Under the pieces are notes generated by a model that was not told where the DNA came from, did not search any database, and saw only the letters and a program-made list of their open reading frames with translations. A stretch of 64,000 nucleotides of DNA from Natronorubrum bangense. GTDB taxonomy: Archaea > Halobacteriota > Halobacteria > Halobacteriales > Natrialbaceae. The position numbers and the translations under genes were made by a program. The stretch is taken from the NCBI RefSeq assembly GCF_004799645.1, contig NZ_CP031306.1, positions 310,001-374,000 of the forward strand, written 5' to 3'. Below are positions 9,122-17,852 of this stretch, piece after piece; the first letter of the stretch is position 1, and the number at the start of each line of letters is the position of its first letter.

Positions 9122-9940
9122 TTATTTCAGATACTGAGTTCTCATTCGCCAAAGGAAGCTTTGTATTAACATGATCAAAACCTTTGGTATGAATTGTCCG
9201 AGTCTAATATGGGACTCCTCAGTGCCGTAAACGGGCTCCATCGGAACGTCTCTAACCCTCATATTGGCGACGTTCAGTCTCACGAGTAGCTCGTTGCGAA
9301 GCCCATAGTATTCAAAGAGGTCTTCCACGTCGATGCACTCAAGCGCCTGCGCCGAGATTGCGGTGTATCCGTTCTGTGAATCCATCATCTGCCAATAACC
9401 GGAAGCAATACGCGTCAAGAGCGTCAAAAGAACGTTTCCAACGAACCGCACCGTCGGCATCGAATCCTGCAGTTTCCTTGACGACAGTCTGTTCCCCTTC
9501 GTGTAGTCCGCTCTTCCGTCCACGATCGGATCTAGCAATCTGGTCATTTGACCCAGGTCCATCTGGTCGTCGGCATCAGTTGTCACTGTAATATCCATTC
9601 TGTCTTCACGGGCTTGCAGGTACCCGGATTTGATCGCACCGCCTACGCCCCGGTTCTCTCTGTGACGAATCGGAACGACGCGCCCGCTGGATTCGTAGAC
9701 GACTGCCTGGGTCTCAGGGATCTTCCACGTTGTGCGCCCTATTCCACCCGATCCGACGCAAATTGCGCCTCCGGCGTCGGAGCCCGCCGCCAGAATCTCG
9801 GTCCACGTATCGTCGGTTGAACGATCATCGATGACGTAAATTCGATCGACGTAGTCCGGCTGTTTCCGTATGACATCGCCAACCAAACCGCTCTCGTTGT
9901 ACGCTGGGACGACGACACCGACAGTGTTATTTCTATACAT
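9122..9940 (-). CDS. Glycosyltransferase family 2, polyprenyl-phosphate sugar transferase-like
   Basis: The 272-residue product starts at ATG 9938-9940, just before VGVVVPAYNESGLVGDVI. An in-frame upstream start at 9991 would add an unlikely head. The pattern VVVPAYNE, YVIDDRSTDDT, RHRENRGVGGAIKSGY and TTDADDQMD is that of dolichyl/polyprenyl-phosphate glycosyltransferases such as DPM1, AglJ or AglD. These charge the lipid carrier with the first sugar of a glycan. SQNGYTAIS is a further family motif. A hydrophobic stretch (PKVLIMLIQSFLW) near the end suggests membrane association. Confidence 0.85.
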   Translation of the reverse strand: MYRNNTVGVVVPAYNESGLVGDVIRKQPDYVDRIYVIDDRSTDDTWTEILAAGSDAGGAICVGSGGIGRTTWKIPETQAVVYESSGRVVPIRHRENRGVGGAIKSGYLQAREDRMDITVTTDADDQMDLGQMTRLLDPIVDGRADYTKGNRLSSRKLQDSMPTVRFVGNVLLTLLTRIASGYWQMMDSQNGYTAISAQALECIDVEDLFEYYGLRNELLVRLNVANMRVRDVPMEPVYGTEESHIRLGQFIPKVLIMLIQSFLWRMRTQYLK

Positions 9941-10292
9941 GATTACGAACCGAACCACCAGAGTTACGATTCGACATATGAGGCAGACCACGGAGGGCGA
10001 AAAACCGATGGACTGTTACGAATTGTAATACTCTATATATTGGCAGTAATATGCTTGATTGGTAAATTTGAGTCAGATGTCAGCCCCAGTACTTCACAAA
10101 GCTGGTTAATTAGAACGTCTGCTTGCTATGCACATTCGCAGTAAGCAGCTTTGTGAAGTACTGACAATGGCTTTCAGGACTCAGCCCACCGTGGGTCGCG
10201 GCTGGCGTCATGCGGGAGATGCAGCGTTATCCGTGATTACCATCGTGTTTCGATCCCGATAAATTATATACGCGATCCTCACAGGAAGCGGT
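9941..10292. other. Intergenic region with a palindromic element
   Basis: No gene is seen. The region holds the 77-bp inverted-repeat element described separately. A TTATATACGC box at about 10264-10273 lies about 25 bases before the ATG at 10293 and is the likely promoter of that gene. Confidence 0.6.
10087..10163. repeat. 77-bp inverted-repeat element, MITE-like
   Basis: Two perfect 18-bp arms, CAGTACTTCACAAAGCTG at 10087-10104 and its reverse complement at 10146-10163, enclose 41 bases. The pairing continues imperfectly inward (GTTAAT against CTTACT, TAGAACGT against GCGAATGT). No coding potential and no obvious target duplication are seen. The form fits a non-autonomous element made from the ends of an insertion sequence. 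Confidence 0.55.
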
Positions 10293-10979
10293 ATGTACCG
10301 ACGCACTCTGCTCGTGGCTAGCGGGCCTGTACTCGTGGGGATGGGTGGTGTCTCTCGACGGGCCCTCGCCGAGGTCCAAACGGAAGCCGACGACGACCGG
10401 GCAGCGTCAGCATCGCTCGAGTTCGCTGGCGACGGCGTTGCAGTGACCGACGAGTTCGAGACCGAGAGCGGGCCAGCGGTTCTCGAGGCGACACACGACG
10501 GCGAGGGTGAGTTCTTCGTTCAAGCCGTCTCCCGCGACGGTGGACAAACACAGTCGTTGCTCACGCAGTTCGGACCGTTCGATGGCACCACCGGCACGTT
10601 CATCGAGGAGGGAACGTACGCGATTTACGTCGATGCCGATGGGGAGTGGGAGTTGCACCTTTCGCAGCCGGATGTAGACGAAGACGACGCGGAGACGCCA
10701 CCGATTTCGGTGACGAACTCCGGCCCGGGCTGGCTGGGACCGATTCTGTTCGACGACACGACACTGGTTGGCGGAGCACACGAGGGGGACGGGAGTTTTC
10801 GCGTGCGTGTGATCCCACAAGATGGGGACGCAAGCGACTATGTGTGGGACGGCGGCGAACTCGTGTTTCACGCCCTCGGCGAGTTCCGCGGTGCAACGTC
10901 GGTACACGTCAACGGGATCGGCTACATCGACGTGGCAGTCGACAGCGAACAGGTCGAGTGGGCGATTGAAATCGAGTGA
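10293..10979 (+). CDS. Exported protein with a duplicated beta-domain, function unknown
   Basis: The 228-residue product begins with a short basic head and a hydrophobic segment (MYRRTLLVASGPVLVGMGGV), which fits a Tat-like or Sec signal; the region around residue 20 carries SRRALA. The mature part is acidic and contains two similar halves. The first runs FAGDGVAVTDEF ... GTYAIYVDADGEWELHL, and the second runs SVTNSGPGWLGPILF ... INGIGYIDVAVDS-type strands ending EWAIEIE. The layout resembles PPC-like bacterial pre-peptidase beta-sandwiches. No catalytic motif is visible. A strong hairpin follows the stop codon. Confidence 0.8.
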   Translation: MYRRTLLVASGPVLVGMGGVSRRALAEVQTEADDDRAASASLEFAGDGVAVTDEFETESGPAVLEATHDGEGEFFVQAVSRDGGQTQSLLTQFGPFDGTTGTFIEEGTYAIYVDADGEWELHLSQPDVDEDDAETPPISVTNSGPGWLGPILFDDTTLVGGAHEGDGSFRVRVIPQDGDASDYVWDGGELVFHALGEFRGATSVHVNGIGYIDVAVDSEQVEWAIEIE

Positions 10980-10985
10980 TGGTCG

Positions 10986-11008
10986 ATCGCGTCCGTTGTG
11001 GACGCGAT
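10986..11008 (+). terminator. Hairpin after the exported-protein gene
   Basis: ATCGCGTCC and GGACGCGAT form a perfect 9-bp stem around a 5-base loop, starting 7 bases after the stop codon. No clear T run follows, so the terminator role is inferred from position. Confidence 0.45.
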
Positions 11009-11467
11009 ATCGTATCAACAGGACCGATGAACAGACAGATCGCGCAGCCGTCGTGCGATCTGGTGTACGCTGACGATCAGTGGCTACTATAGCTCGGCAG
11101 CGAAGTGGCGTCAAAACACGTTTTCCGTGGAGGGGACGCCCCGATCCCATCTCCGCTCTCGCAGCGACCTGATGTCTCGGGGTCGATGGTGGGTCCGTTC
11201 GGAAGCGACCGGCAGTCGAATTTTTCAGAAACAAAATACGATAACGAGAGTATAACTCAGTTGGAACAATCGGAAACAAGGGATAGTGGACCCGACCGCG
11301 TGAGTCCTGCTATTGCCCAACTGCTGTCTCGGAACGAGTGAGAGTTTCTCAGTGTTTAAAAAAGCAGATCACAGTGGCAGTGTGGTGAATATAATCGGCA
11401 CATTTATTATTTAATTGACAATACGGTCGACGGGTCAAAAGACGCTTCGATATCGAAGGACGAGTAT
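11009..11467. other. Intergenic region upstream of glmU
   Basis: No supported gene is present. A 78-codon plus-strand frame at 11105-11341 has no recognisable features. The last 100 bases become AT-rich, with a TTTATTATTTAATTG stretch near 11402-11416 that is the likely core promoter of glmU and would leave a leader of some 25-35 bases. Confidence 0.5.
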
Positions 11468-12652
11468 ATGAACGACAACGACACCACTGCGATCGTCTTA
11501 GCGGCTGGAGAGGGGAACCGATTGCATCCGTTGACGAAAAACAGGCCGAAACCGATGCTTCCGGCGGCTGCAAAACCGATCCTCGAGCACGTGTTCGATC
11601 AACTCATCGACGCAGGGATTACCGAGATCGTCGTGGTAGTCGGATACAAACGGGAACGGATCCAATCGCATTTCGGACCCTCCTATCGGGACGTGCCGCT
11701 TACGTACGTCACCCAAGACAAGCAACTCGGCACCGGCCATGCCGTCCTCGCCGCCGAAGCAGCCGTCGACGGGACGTGTCTCGTGGTCAACGGCGATCAG
11801 ATTGCTGCGAGCCGGATCATCCGCGACACACTCGAGGCACACGACACCGCCGCAACGGTCGCATTGTTGCAGCGCTCGAGCGTCGATGGCTACGGTGGCG
11901 TTCTGGTAGATGAAGACCGGGTTACGACGATCGTAGAAGACCCGCCCGATGACCGGGAGTATCTCCTCAACGCGGGCATCTACGTGCTCGAGCCGGTGGC
12001 GTTCGACGCCATCCGAGCGGCAGAACCGCGGGCTGGTGAACGCTTGCTGGTCGATGGGCTCTCGAAACTCGTCGAGTGGGGAGACGTTGTTCGTGGTGCG
12101 GTTTCCGAGGGGCTCTGGGTTGACGCGACGTATCCATGGGATCTTCTCGATGTCTCGTTCGAACTGTTCAACACCGGCCTCATCGATAGACAGTCGACGA
12201 GGAACGTGCACGAGACGGCAACGGTTCACGAATCTGTAGTGATTCGTGAACCCGTCATCGTTGATCGGGACTGCGTTATCGAACCGGGTGCCGTCGTCGG
12301 CCCCAACGTCTGTCTCGGTGAGAACACTACTGTCGGCTCGAACGCGGTCGTCGAACGGAGCGTCGTCGACACCGATACGCGTATCGGAGCCAACGCAACG
12401 GTGACCGAGTGTGTCACCGGAACGGGAGTGAGAATCGGTCAGGGGTCGACGATTCCCGGCGGTCCCGGCGACGTTCGCGTCGCGGATCGTGTCTTCGAAA
12501 ACGAAACGCTGGGTGCGTTGTTAGCCGATCGCGTCCACGATCACGGCGGCGTCACGTACGTCCCCGGCACACTGGTCGGCCCACGCACGGAGATCCAAGC
12601 AGGGACGACGGTTCGTGGAACACTCGAGGCGGGAACGGAGGTTCGATCCTGA
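11468..12652 (+). CDS. glmU: Bifunctional GlcNAc-1-phosphate uridylyltransferase/GlcN-1-phosphate acetyltransferase
   Basis: The 394-residue product has an N-terminal nucleotidyltransferase domain (IVLAAGEGNRLHPLT at about 10-24, RPKPMLP, GTGHAVLAAE, LNAGIYVLEP). From about residue 245 onward it has a left-handed beta-helix built of hexapeptide repeats (VVIREPVIVDRDCVIEPGAV ...). This is the archaeal GlmU-type arrangement, which makes UDP-GlcNAc from GlcN-1-P. The stop codon overlaps the glmS start by one base, so the two enzymes of the pathway are translationally coupled. Related sugar nucleotidyltransferases have the same architecture, but the glmS partner favours GlmU. Confidence 0.85.
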   Translation: MNDNDTTAIVLAAGEGNRLHPLTKNRPKPMLPAAAKPILEHVFDQLIDAGITEIVVVVGYKRERIQSHFGPSYRDVPLTYVTQDKQLGTGHAVLAAEAAVDGTCLVVNGDQIAASRIIRDTLEAHDTAATVALLQRSSVDGYGGVLVDEDRVTTIVEDPPDDREYLLNAGIYVLEPVAFDAIRAAEPRAGERLLVDGLSKLVEWGDVVRGAVSEGLWVDATYPWDLLDVSFELFNTGLIDRQSTRNVHETATVHESVVIREPVIVDRDCVIEPGAVVGPNVCLGENTTVGSNAVVERSVVDTDTRIGANATVTECVTGTGVRIGQGSTIPGGPGDVRVADRVFENETLGALLADRVHDHGGVTYVPGTLVGPRTEIQAGTTVRGTLEAGTEVRS

Positions 12653-14448
12653 TGTGTGGAATCATCGGCTACACTGGAACGCGGAGAGACGAGGCGCTGT
12701 CGGAAGTCCTGTTGAACGGCCTCTCGAGTCTCGAGTACCGAGGCTATGATTCGGCCGGCGTCGCGATCGCCAACGCCACCGTCTCGGTGTATAAAAGCGA
12801 GGGCGAACTGTCGGAACTCGAGGAGACGCTTCCGGCGACCACACTCGAGGGTATTGCGGGGATCGGGCACACGCGATGGAGTACGCACGGCCCACCCTCC
12901 GATACGAACGCCCATCCCCACACGAGCTGTAACGGCCGCGTTGCCGTCGTGCACAACGGGATCGTCGAGAACTATCAGGAGCTGCGCGACGCACTCGAGG
13001 CCGACGGCCACGAGTTCGAAAGCGACACCGACACCGAAGTGATCCCACATCTGATCGAAGCGGCGCTCGAGCGGGGCGACAAGCCGGAAACGGCGTTCAG
13101 GCGGGCGATTTCGCGACTGGAGGGGAGCTATGCGGTGGCAGCGGTTGTCTCCGGAGACGAAGCCGTCTACGCTACGCGTCACCAGTCACCACTCGTTCTC
13201 GGAATCGGCGACGACAGCTATTTTCTGGCGAGTGACGTCCCGGCGTTTCTCGAATACACAGACAACGTCGTCTATCTCGAAGACGGGCAGTTCGTGTCGA
13301 TCACTCCCTCGGGTGTCGAGATTACTAACGGACAGGGCAGCCTCGTCGACATGCCGGTCGAGACCGTCGAGTGGGATATCGAAGACGCAGGCAAAAGCGG
13401 ATACGATCACTACATGCTCAAAGAGATCAACGAACAGCCACACGCCCTCCGCGAGTGTCTTCGCGGGCGGCCACGCGAGCTGGACGCGTCGATCGAAATC
13501 GACGAACTCGAGGGACTCGAGCGACCGGAACGGGTCCACTTCGTCGCCTGTGGGACATCATATCACGCCGCACTGTATGGAGCCAGACTATTTCGCGAAC
13601 AGGGGATACAGACAAACACCTTTCTGGCGAGTGAGTACGACGTCGATGCGATCCCAGTCGACGAGGGGACGCTCGTCGTCGGCGTCACACAGAGCGGGGA
13701 GACGGCAGACACCCTGGGTGCGCTTCGAGCCGCAAACCGCATCGGCGCCGAGACGCTCTCGGTGACGAACGTGGTTGGATGTTCGGCAGCACGCGAGACG
13801 GACTACGTGATGTACATCCGCGCCGGTCCCGAGATCGGCGTCGCTGCGACGAAAACGTTCGCCTCACAGCAGGTCGCGCTGGCGATGCTCTCGCGAGCGC
13901 TGACAGGAGCGTGCTCGAGTGCGTTCATCAAGGCGTTGCGGGCGCTCCCGGATCAGGTCCAGTCGATTCTCGATACATCGCAAGCGGCGACGGTCGCTGA
14001 CGAGTACGTGGACGCAGACGCCTACTTTTTCATCGGCCGTGGCTACAACGCACCGGTCGCGCTCGAGGGGGCGCTCAAAATGAAGGAGATTACGTACAAA
14101 CACGCCGAGGGGTTCCCTGCCGGTGAGTTGAAACACGGGCCACTGGCACTGGTGACCGAACGAACCCCGGTCTTCTCGATGCTTACCGGGGACTCGAACG
14201 CCGAGAAGATGCTCGGAAACGTCCGGGAGGTCGAATCCCGTGGCGCACCGATCGTCGCAGTTACGGACGTCCCAGCGCAGGTCGCCACCCACGCTGACCA
14301 CGTACTGGAGATCCCGAACACACACAGGCTGTTCGCTCCAATCTTGGCAAACATCCAGTTACAACTCGTTTCATACTGGGTCGCAAACCAACTCGGCCGA
14401 TCGATCGACAAGCCACGGAACTTAGCCAAGAGCGTCACCGTCGAGTAA
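12652..14448 (+). CDS. glmS: Glutamine-fructose-6-phosphate aminotransferase (isomerizing)
   Basis: The 598-residue product begins MCGIIGYTGTR, so after Met removal Cys1 is the glutaminase nucleophile. The class II amidotransferase domain covers about 1-220 (LEYRGYDSAG, HTRWSTHG, HNGIVENY). Two SIS sugar-isomerase domains follow (about 280-420 with CGTSYHAAL and TQSGETADT; about 450-590 with FIGRGYNAPVALEGALKMKE). It makes GlcN-6-P, the entry point to UDP-GlcNAc. The ATG overlaps the glmU TGA, and an open frame extends upstream but Cys1 fixes the start. The full length is normal for the family. Confidence 0.96.
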   Translation: MCGIIGYTGTRRDEALSEVLLNGLSSLEYRGYDSAGVAIANATVSVYKSEGELSELEETLPATTLEGIAGIGHTRWSTHGPPSDTNAHPHTSCNGRVAVVHNGIVENYQELRDALEADGHEFESDTDTEVIPHLIEAALERGDKPETAFRRAISRLEGSYAVAAVVSGDEAVYATRHQSPLVLGIGDDSYFLASDVPAFLEYTDNVVYLEDGQFVSITPSGVEITNGQGSLVDMPVETVEWDIEDAGKSGYDHYMLKEINEQPHALRECLRGRPRELDASIEIDELEGLERPERVHFVACGTSYHAALYGARLFREQGIQTNTFLASEYDVDAIPVDEGTLVVGVTQSGETADTLGALRAANRIGAETLSVTNVVGCSAARETDYVMYIRAGPEIGVAATKTFASQQVALAMLSRALTGACSSAFIKALRALPDQVQSILDTSQAATVADEYVDADAYFFIGRGYNAPVALEGALKMKEITYKHAEGFPAGELKHGPLALVTERTPVFSMLTGDSNAEKMLGNVREVESRGAPIVAVTDVPAQVATHADHVLEIPNTHRLFAPILANIQLQLVSYWVANQLGRSIDKPRNLAKSVTVE

Positions 14449-14671
14449 CGGTACTTTCGATGTCACTCGCCCTCGAGTAAGAGTCAACGAAACTGTTGAA
14501 CTGTCGTCAGTGGGGTCGTTGTTTCTGTTGTCGATGTTGCTCAGCCCGCAACGACCGACCGCAGTGAGAGAAGACCTGGGTACTGACCAGTTCGGATCGC
14601 TCATTTCGGGCCACAGAAGATGGGAATTACACGGACGTGGGTGCTCGTACGGACTGCTGTGAGCCATTACC

Positions 14672-14703
14672 GGCGCAACCGCAACTCAGGTCGCAGTTGC
14701 GCC
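14672..14703. terminator. Hairpin between convergent genes
   Basis: GGCGCAAC at 14672-14679 and GTTGCGCC at 14696-14703 form an 8-bp stem between the ends of glmS and the lipoprotein gene. A bidirectional terminator role is inferred. Confidence 0.4.
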
Positions 14704-14741
14704 GATACATCGTTACGGCAATCCGTATCAGTTGGTCCCTC

Positions 14742-16523
14742 TTAACACTCGAGTTTCTTTTCTGTCTCTTTGTAGGCGCGTTTCTTGTCGTTGTAGGCGC
14801 CTTTCTTCTTTTCGTATGTCTTTTTGTCTATGCGGTTTTTCTCGTATTTCTTCTCGTACTTCTCGTACTCGCCTTTCTCGTGTTTGTAGGCGATTTTCTT
14901 CCGCTCGTATTTCGTGTATTTTCTCCGGTATTTCTCGTACTTGTGCTTGGCGTCCTCGTAGGCGCGCTTTTTCTTCTCGAGGGTCGTCTTGTCGATCTGG
15001 TCTTTCTCGTATTTCTTCTTGTACTTCTTGTACTCGCGTTTCTTGCGCTCGTAGGCGTGTTTCTTCTTCTCGAGTTTCTCCTTCTTCCGGCGCTCTTTCT
15101 CGTCCGGCTCCTTTGTGAACCGCTGGATCGGCCCGGCGACGACCACATCGTTTGCCGTGGCAATCGCTCGGAACTCGTACTCGACGCCCGTGAGGAGTCC
15201 CGAAATCTCGACGCTGAACGGCCCCGGCTCGGTGAGCGTCTGTGCGGGGGTCATCAGCCACTCCGCCGCGCCGACGATCCGGTACTGGAAGAAGACGTGC
15301 ACCTCGTCGAAGTCACCGCGCGTGAGCAGTTGCCCGTTGAGTGTCGCCGTCTTCTTGTTCACCTCGGTCGCCGGTTTGGTGACGACTTCGGGAAGCTCCT
15401 TATCCGGTACCTCCTTTCGGAACGTCTGTATCTCGCCGGTCGCCCGCGTGTCGTTCGCGACGGCGACTGCACGATACTCGTACTCGACGCCCTGTTCGAC
15501 ATCGATTGCCGCGCTGAACGGACCGAGTTCCTCGAGCGTTTCTGGCTCCGTCGCGAGCCACTCTTCAGTGCCGACGGGTCGGTACTCGAAGAACACCTCG
15601 ATGTCGGCCACGCCGAAGCTGCCGAGATCGGTCAGCTCGCCATTGAGGGTTGCCGTCGACTCGTTGACGTCGGTCGCCGGGCCGGTGACGACCGTCGGCT
15701 TCGTCATGTCGGGTTCATCTTCCTTCGTGAACGTTCGGATTTCCCCCGTAAACTCCGTCCCGTCGGGTGCGACTGCGACCGCCCGGAACTCGTAGTCGGT
15801 GTTTGGCTCGACGGGGATCTCCGCGCTGAACTCGCCACCTTCGTCTGAGAGCGAGTCGGGATCTCCTGGCACCCGGATCCACTCTGTCGAACCAGCGACT
15901 CGATACTCGAAGAAGACGTCGACCGCATCGAACTCCTCCTCGAAGGGAAAGAGTTCCGCGTTGAGCGTCGCGGTGGAATCGTTGACGTCGGTTTCGGGGT
16001 CGGTGATAACCGTCACGTCGACTGGGTCGTCGTCTTCCCTGCATTCTCCTTCGCTGATCGTCAGTAGAGGATTGGCTCCGCCTCCAGTGAACTCGACGAA
16101 CGCGCTCTGGACGGTCCCACCGCCTTCTAGGAAGACGTTGAACTGAAACACCCCTCGTGGACCGCCCGGCGTAAAGCCCTCGACCTCCAGGGTCACCGGC
16201 TCTGCGTTCGGATCAGTCGGCTGGATGGTAACGAAGAGCGTCGCCTCTTCGATGGCCTCGGGTCCACCAGGCGTGAGTACCCACTTCCAGAAGCCGACCT
16301 CGTCCTCTGCACACTCTTGGGTCGCGTTTTCGCTTCCTTGCCCACCCCACTGAATCGTCCGCTGGTTGGGGTTGTTTTCGTTCGGTTCGTCGTCACTCGA
16401 GTCGGCTTGTGTCTGTTCGTCTTCTTCCTCCGGCTCGTCGTCGCTGCCGAGACAGCCACTGAGACCGACGACTGTGATACCACTCGCAGCCAGGAACCGT
16501 CGTCTGTTGGTCGAATCGACCAT
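14742..16523 (-). CDS. Tat lipoprotein with three Fn3-like domains and a lysine-rich coiled-coil tail
   Basis: The 593-residue product has an RRRFLAAS twin-arginine motif and a lipobox LSGC with the lipidated Cys at position 24. An acidic spacer and a beta-domain of about 110 residues follow. Three Fn3-like repeats of about 100 residues come next, each beginning with an xVTxPxTxVNxxTATLN string and ending in an xTFxKE string. Residues about 473-593 are entirely different: I count 42 lysines in 121 residues, many tyrosines, and a duplicated block (EYKKYKKKYEK and EYEKYEKKYEK, each followed by an IDK-containing string). The chain ends in Cys. This basic, helical tail is exceptional in an acidic halophile proteome. 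The lipoprotein should sit on the outer face of the membrane. A TTGTTATTG box about 27 bases upstream supports the start. Confidence 0.88.
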   Translation of the reverse strand: MVDSTNRRRFLAASGITVVGLSGCLGSDDEPEEEDEQTQADSSDDEPNENNPNQRTIQWGGQGSENATQECAEDEVGFWKWVLTPGGPEAIEEATLFVTIQPTDPNAEPVTLEVEGFTPGGPRGVFQFNVFLEGGGTVQSAFVEFTGGGANPLLTISEGECREDDDPVDVTVITDPETDVNDSTATLNAELFPFEEEFDAVDVFFEYRVAGSTEWIRVPGDPDSLSDEGGEFSAEIPVEPNTDYEFRAVAVAPDGTEFTGEIRTFTKEDEPDMTKPTVVTGPATDVNESTATLNGELTDLGSFGVADIEVFFEYRPVGTEEWLATEPETLEELGPFSAAIDVEQGVEYEYRAVAVANDTRATGEIQTFRKEVPDKELPEVVTKPATEVNKKTATLNGQLLTRGDFDEVHVFFQYRIVGAAEWLMTPAQTLTEPGPFSVEISGLLTGVEYEFRAIATANDVVVAGPIQRFTKEPDEKERRKKEKLEKKKHAYERKKREYKKYKKKYEKDQIDKTTLEKKKRAYEDAKHKYEKYRRKYTKYERKKIAYKHEKGEYEKYEKKYEKNRIDKKTYEKKKGAYNDKKRAYKETEKKLEC

Positions 16524-16983
16524 ACGCCGACCACAGCCGATGCGGGTATTGTTATTGATTCGCTGAATGCTCGTTCATAAACGCATTAGTGTTCTTCCAT
16601 GATCTATCGAAATAAACCACCAGCATACTGTCACACACGCGAATTAGTTCGGTGACTACCGTGAGTTAGTCCGTCTCGCACGAGCGGCATATCGTGTCGC
16701 TGGCATGGATCAGTACGAAACCGTGACTGTCGTAGGGGCCGTCTTCGAGGCGGTAGTGGGAATCATTCGCTGCGTGGCGCCCGAGCGCACTTGCGTAACT
16801 ACAGCGTTTCACGGTACTTTCTCGAGTACGGAACACGAATATCACGGCTATCTCTCGCCATCGACGGCGAAAAGGCTCCGAGGCGTTCGGAACCCCGAAC
16901 TGGACAACGGGCTTCGAGTGGGTAGAACCTCAACTGTGCCCTCTGGTGTCTTTGATCAGTACCGATTCGTATCCGTTCTCGAG
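16524..16983. other. Intergenic region, no supported gene
   Basis: The first 40 bases carry the lipoprotein promoter (TTGTTATTG centred near 16550 on the minus strand). A plus-strand frame at 16705-17073 overlaps the downstream end of the next gene and looks like a shadow. I see nothing else. Confidence 0.45.
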
Positions 16984-17607
16984 TCAGTCGATGTCGATCG
17001 AGACGGAGCTACCGTCCTCGCCGTCGTCGCCGTCCTCACCGTGGGCGACCGCACTCGATTCGACGTTGACTGACGACTGGGAGACAGTCGTCGACTGCGA
17101 GACGTTCACGTCCGCGCCCGCGTCACCGTCTGCGCCCGCCGTCGTCGTACTGCTTTGGTGGACCGTCGACGTCGACTCCTGCGTGCCGTCTTCGGAGAGC
17201 GTCGTTACGGAGACCGAAACGTCGTCTTCGGCGTCGACGATCACCGTGACGTCGGTGGCGCCAGTGTCGTCGTCGGTCGTGTAGTGGACGACACCCCACG
17301 GGAACGGCTCCGTCTCGAGGTCGTCGCCCGCGGTCGTGTCGTCTCGATACTCATCTGTCGCGTTGAGGGCCGCCATCGTCGAAACCGAGACGTCGGCTTC
17401 GGCCTCGACAGTCACGTCGACGGCCGTAGTGCCGGTGTCGTCGTCGGAATCGTGCGTGATTGTTCCCCACTCGAGTTTGGTTTCGGTCATAGCTGTTGAA
17501 TCATTCTCAGTCGCGTCGCTCGTGTGATTGTCTGAGGCAGCGATCGCTGCTGCGGCCACGGTGACGACTGCTGCTATCGAGAGTACAATTATTGTTTGCC
17601 GATTCAT
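16984..17607 (-). CDS. Exported acidic Ser/Thr-rich protein with an internal duplication
   Basis: The product has 207 residues when started at the ATG at 17607. A GTG at 17640 in the same frame would put 11 polar residues before the signal peptide and is less likely. The signal peptide is MNRQTIIVLSIAAVVTVAA and onward. The mature part has two similar stretches of about 45 residues: WGTITHDSDDDTGTTAVDV followed by EAEADVSVSTM, and WGVVHYTTDDDTGATDVTV followed by DAEDDVSVSVTTL. Its tail is rich in Ser, Gln, Val and Asp (VNVSQSTTVSQSSVNVESS). The family is unknown. It lies between the lipoprotein and the Gln/Asn-repeat genes on the same strand. Confidence 0.75.
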   Translation of the reverse strand: MNRQTIIVLSIAAVVTVAAAAIAASDNHTSDATENDSTAMTETKLEWGTITHDSDDDTGTTAVDVTVEAEADVSVSTMAALNATDEYRDDTTAGDDLETEPFPWGVVHYTTDDDTGATDVTVIVDAEDDVSVSVTTLSEDGTQESTSTVHQSSTTTAGADGDAGADVNVSQSTTVSQSSVNVESSAVAHGEDGDDGEDGSSVSIDID

Positions 17608-17852
17608 GTCTTCTTCCGTTTTAGAATCGTTGTCCGTCACTCAGTGAACTAATCATCATGTTTGATCCGTGATCGGTGTGCCGTTGAAAGTGAAAACACT
17701 GCCACCGAAGCCGAAACCAACTTATTGGTCGCTAACTACGACGGCTACATTTTCACTCAAATCAGCCGTTTGAGTACTGGAGACTGCGATCTGTACAGAT
17801 ATGGAGTGTAAAAATAATCAGGTGTAATTCGAAGTCGTCCGACTATGGTATC

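Noticed and set aside
8949..9137. Plus-strand 62-codon frame
   Set aside because: It begins inside the IS-end remnant and shows no protein-like pattern.
11105..11341. Plus-strand 78-codon frame before glmU
   Set aside because: No domain, signal or haloarchaeal composition, and no promoter at a sensible distance.
16705..17073. Plus-strand 122-codon frame
   Set aside because: It overlaps the convincing exported protein on the other strand and lacks haloarchaeal acidity or a signal peptide.
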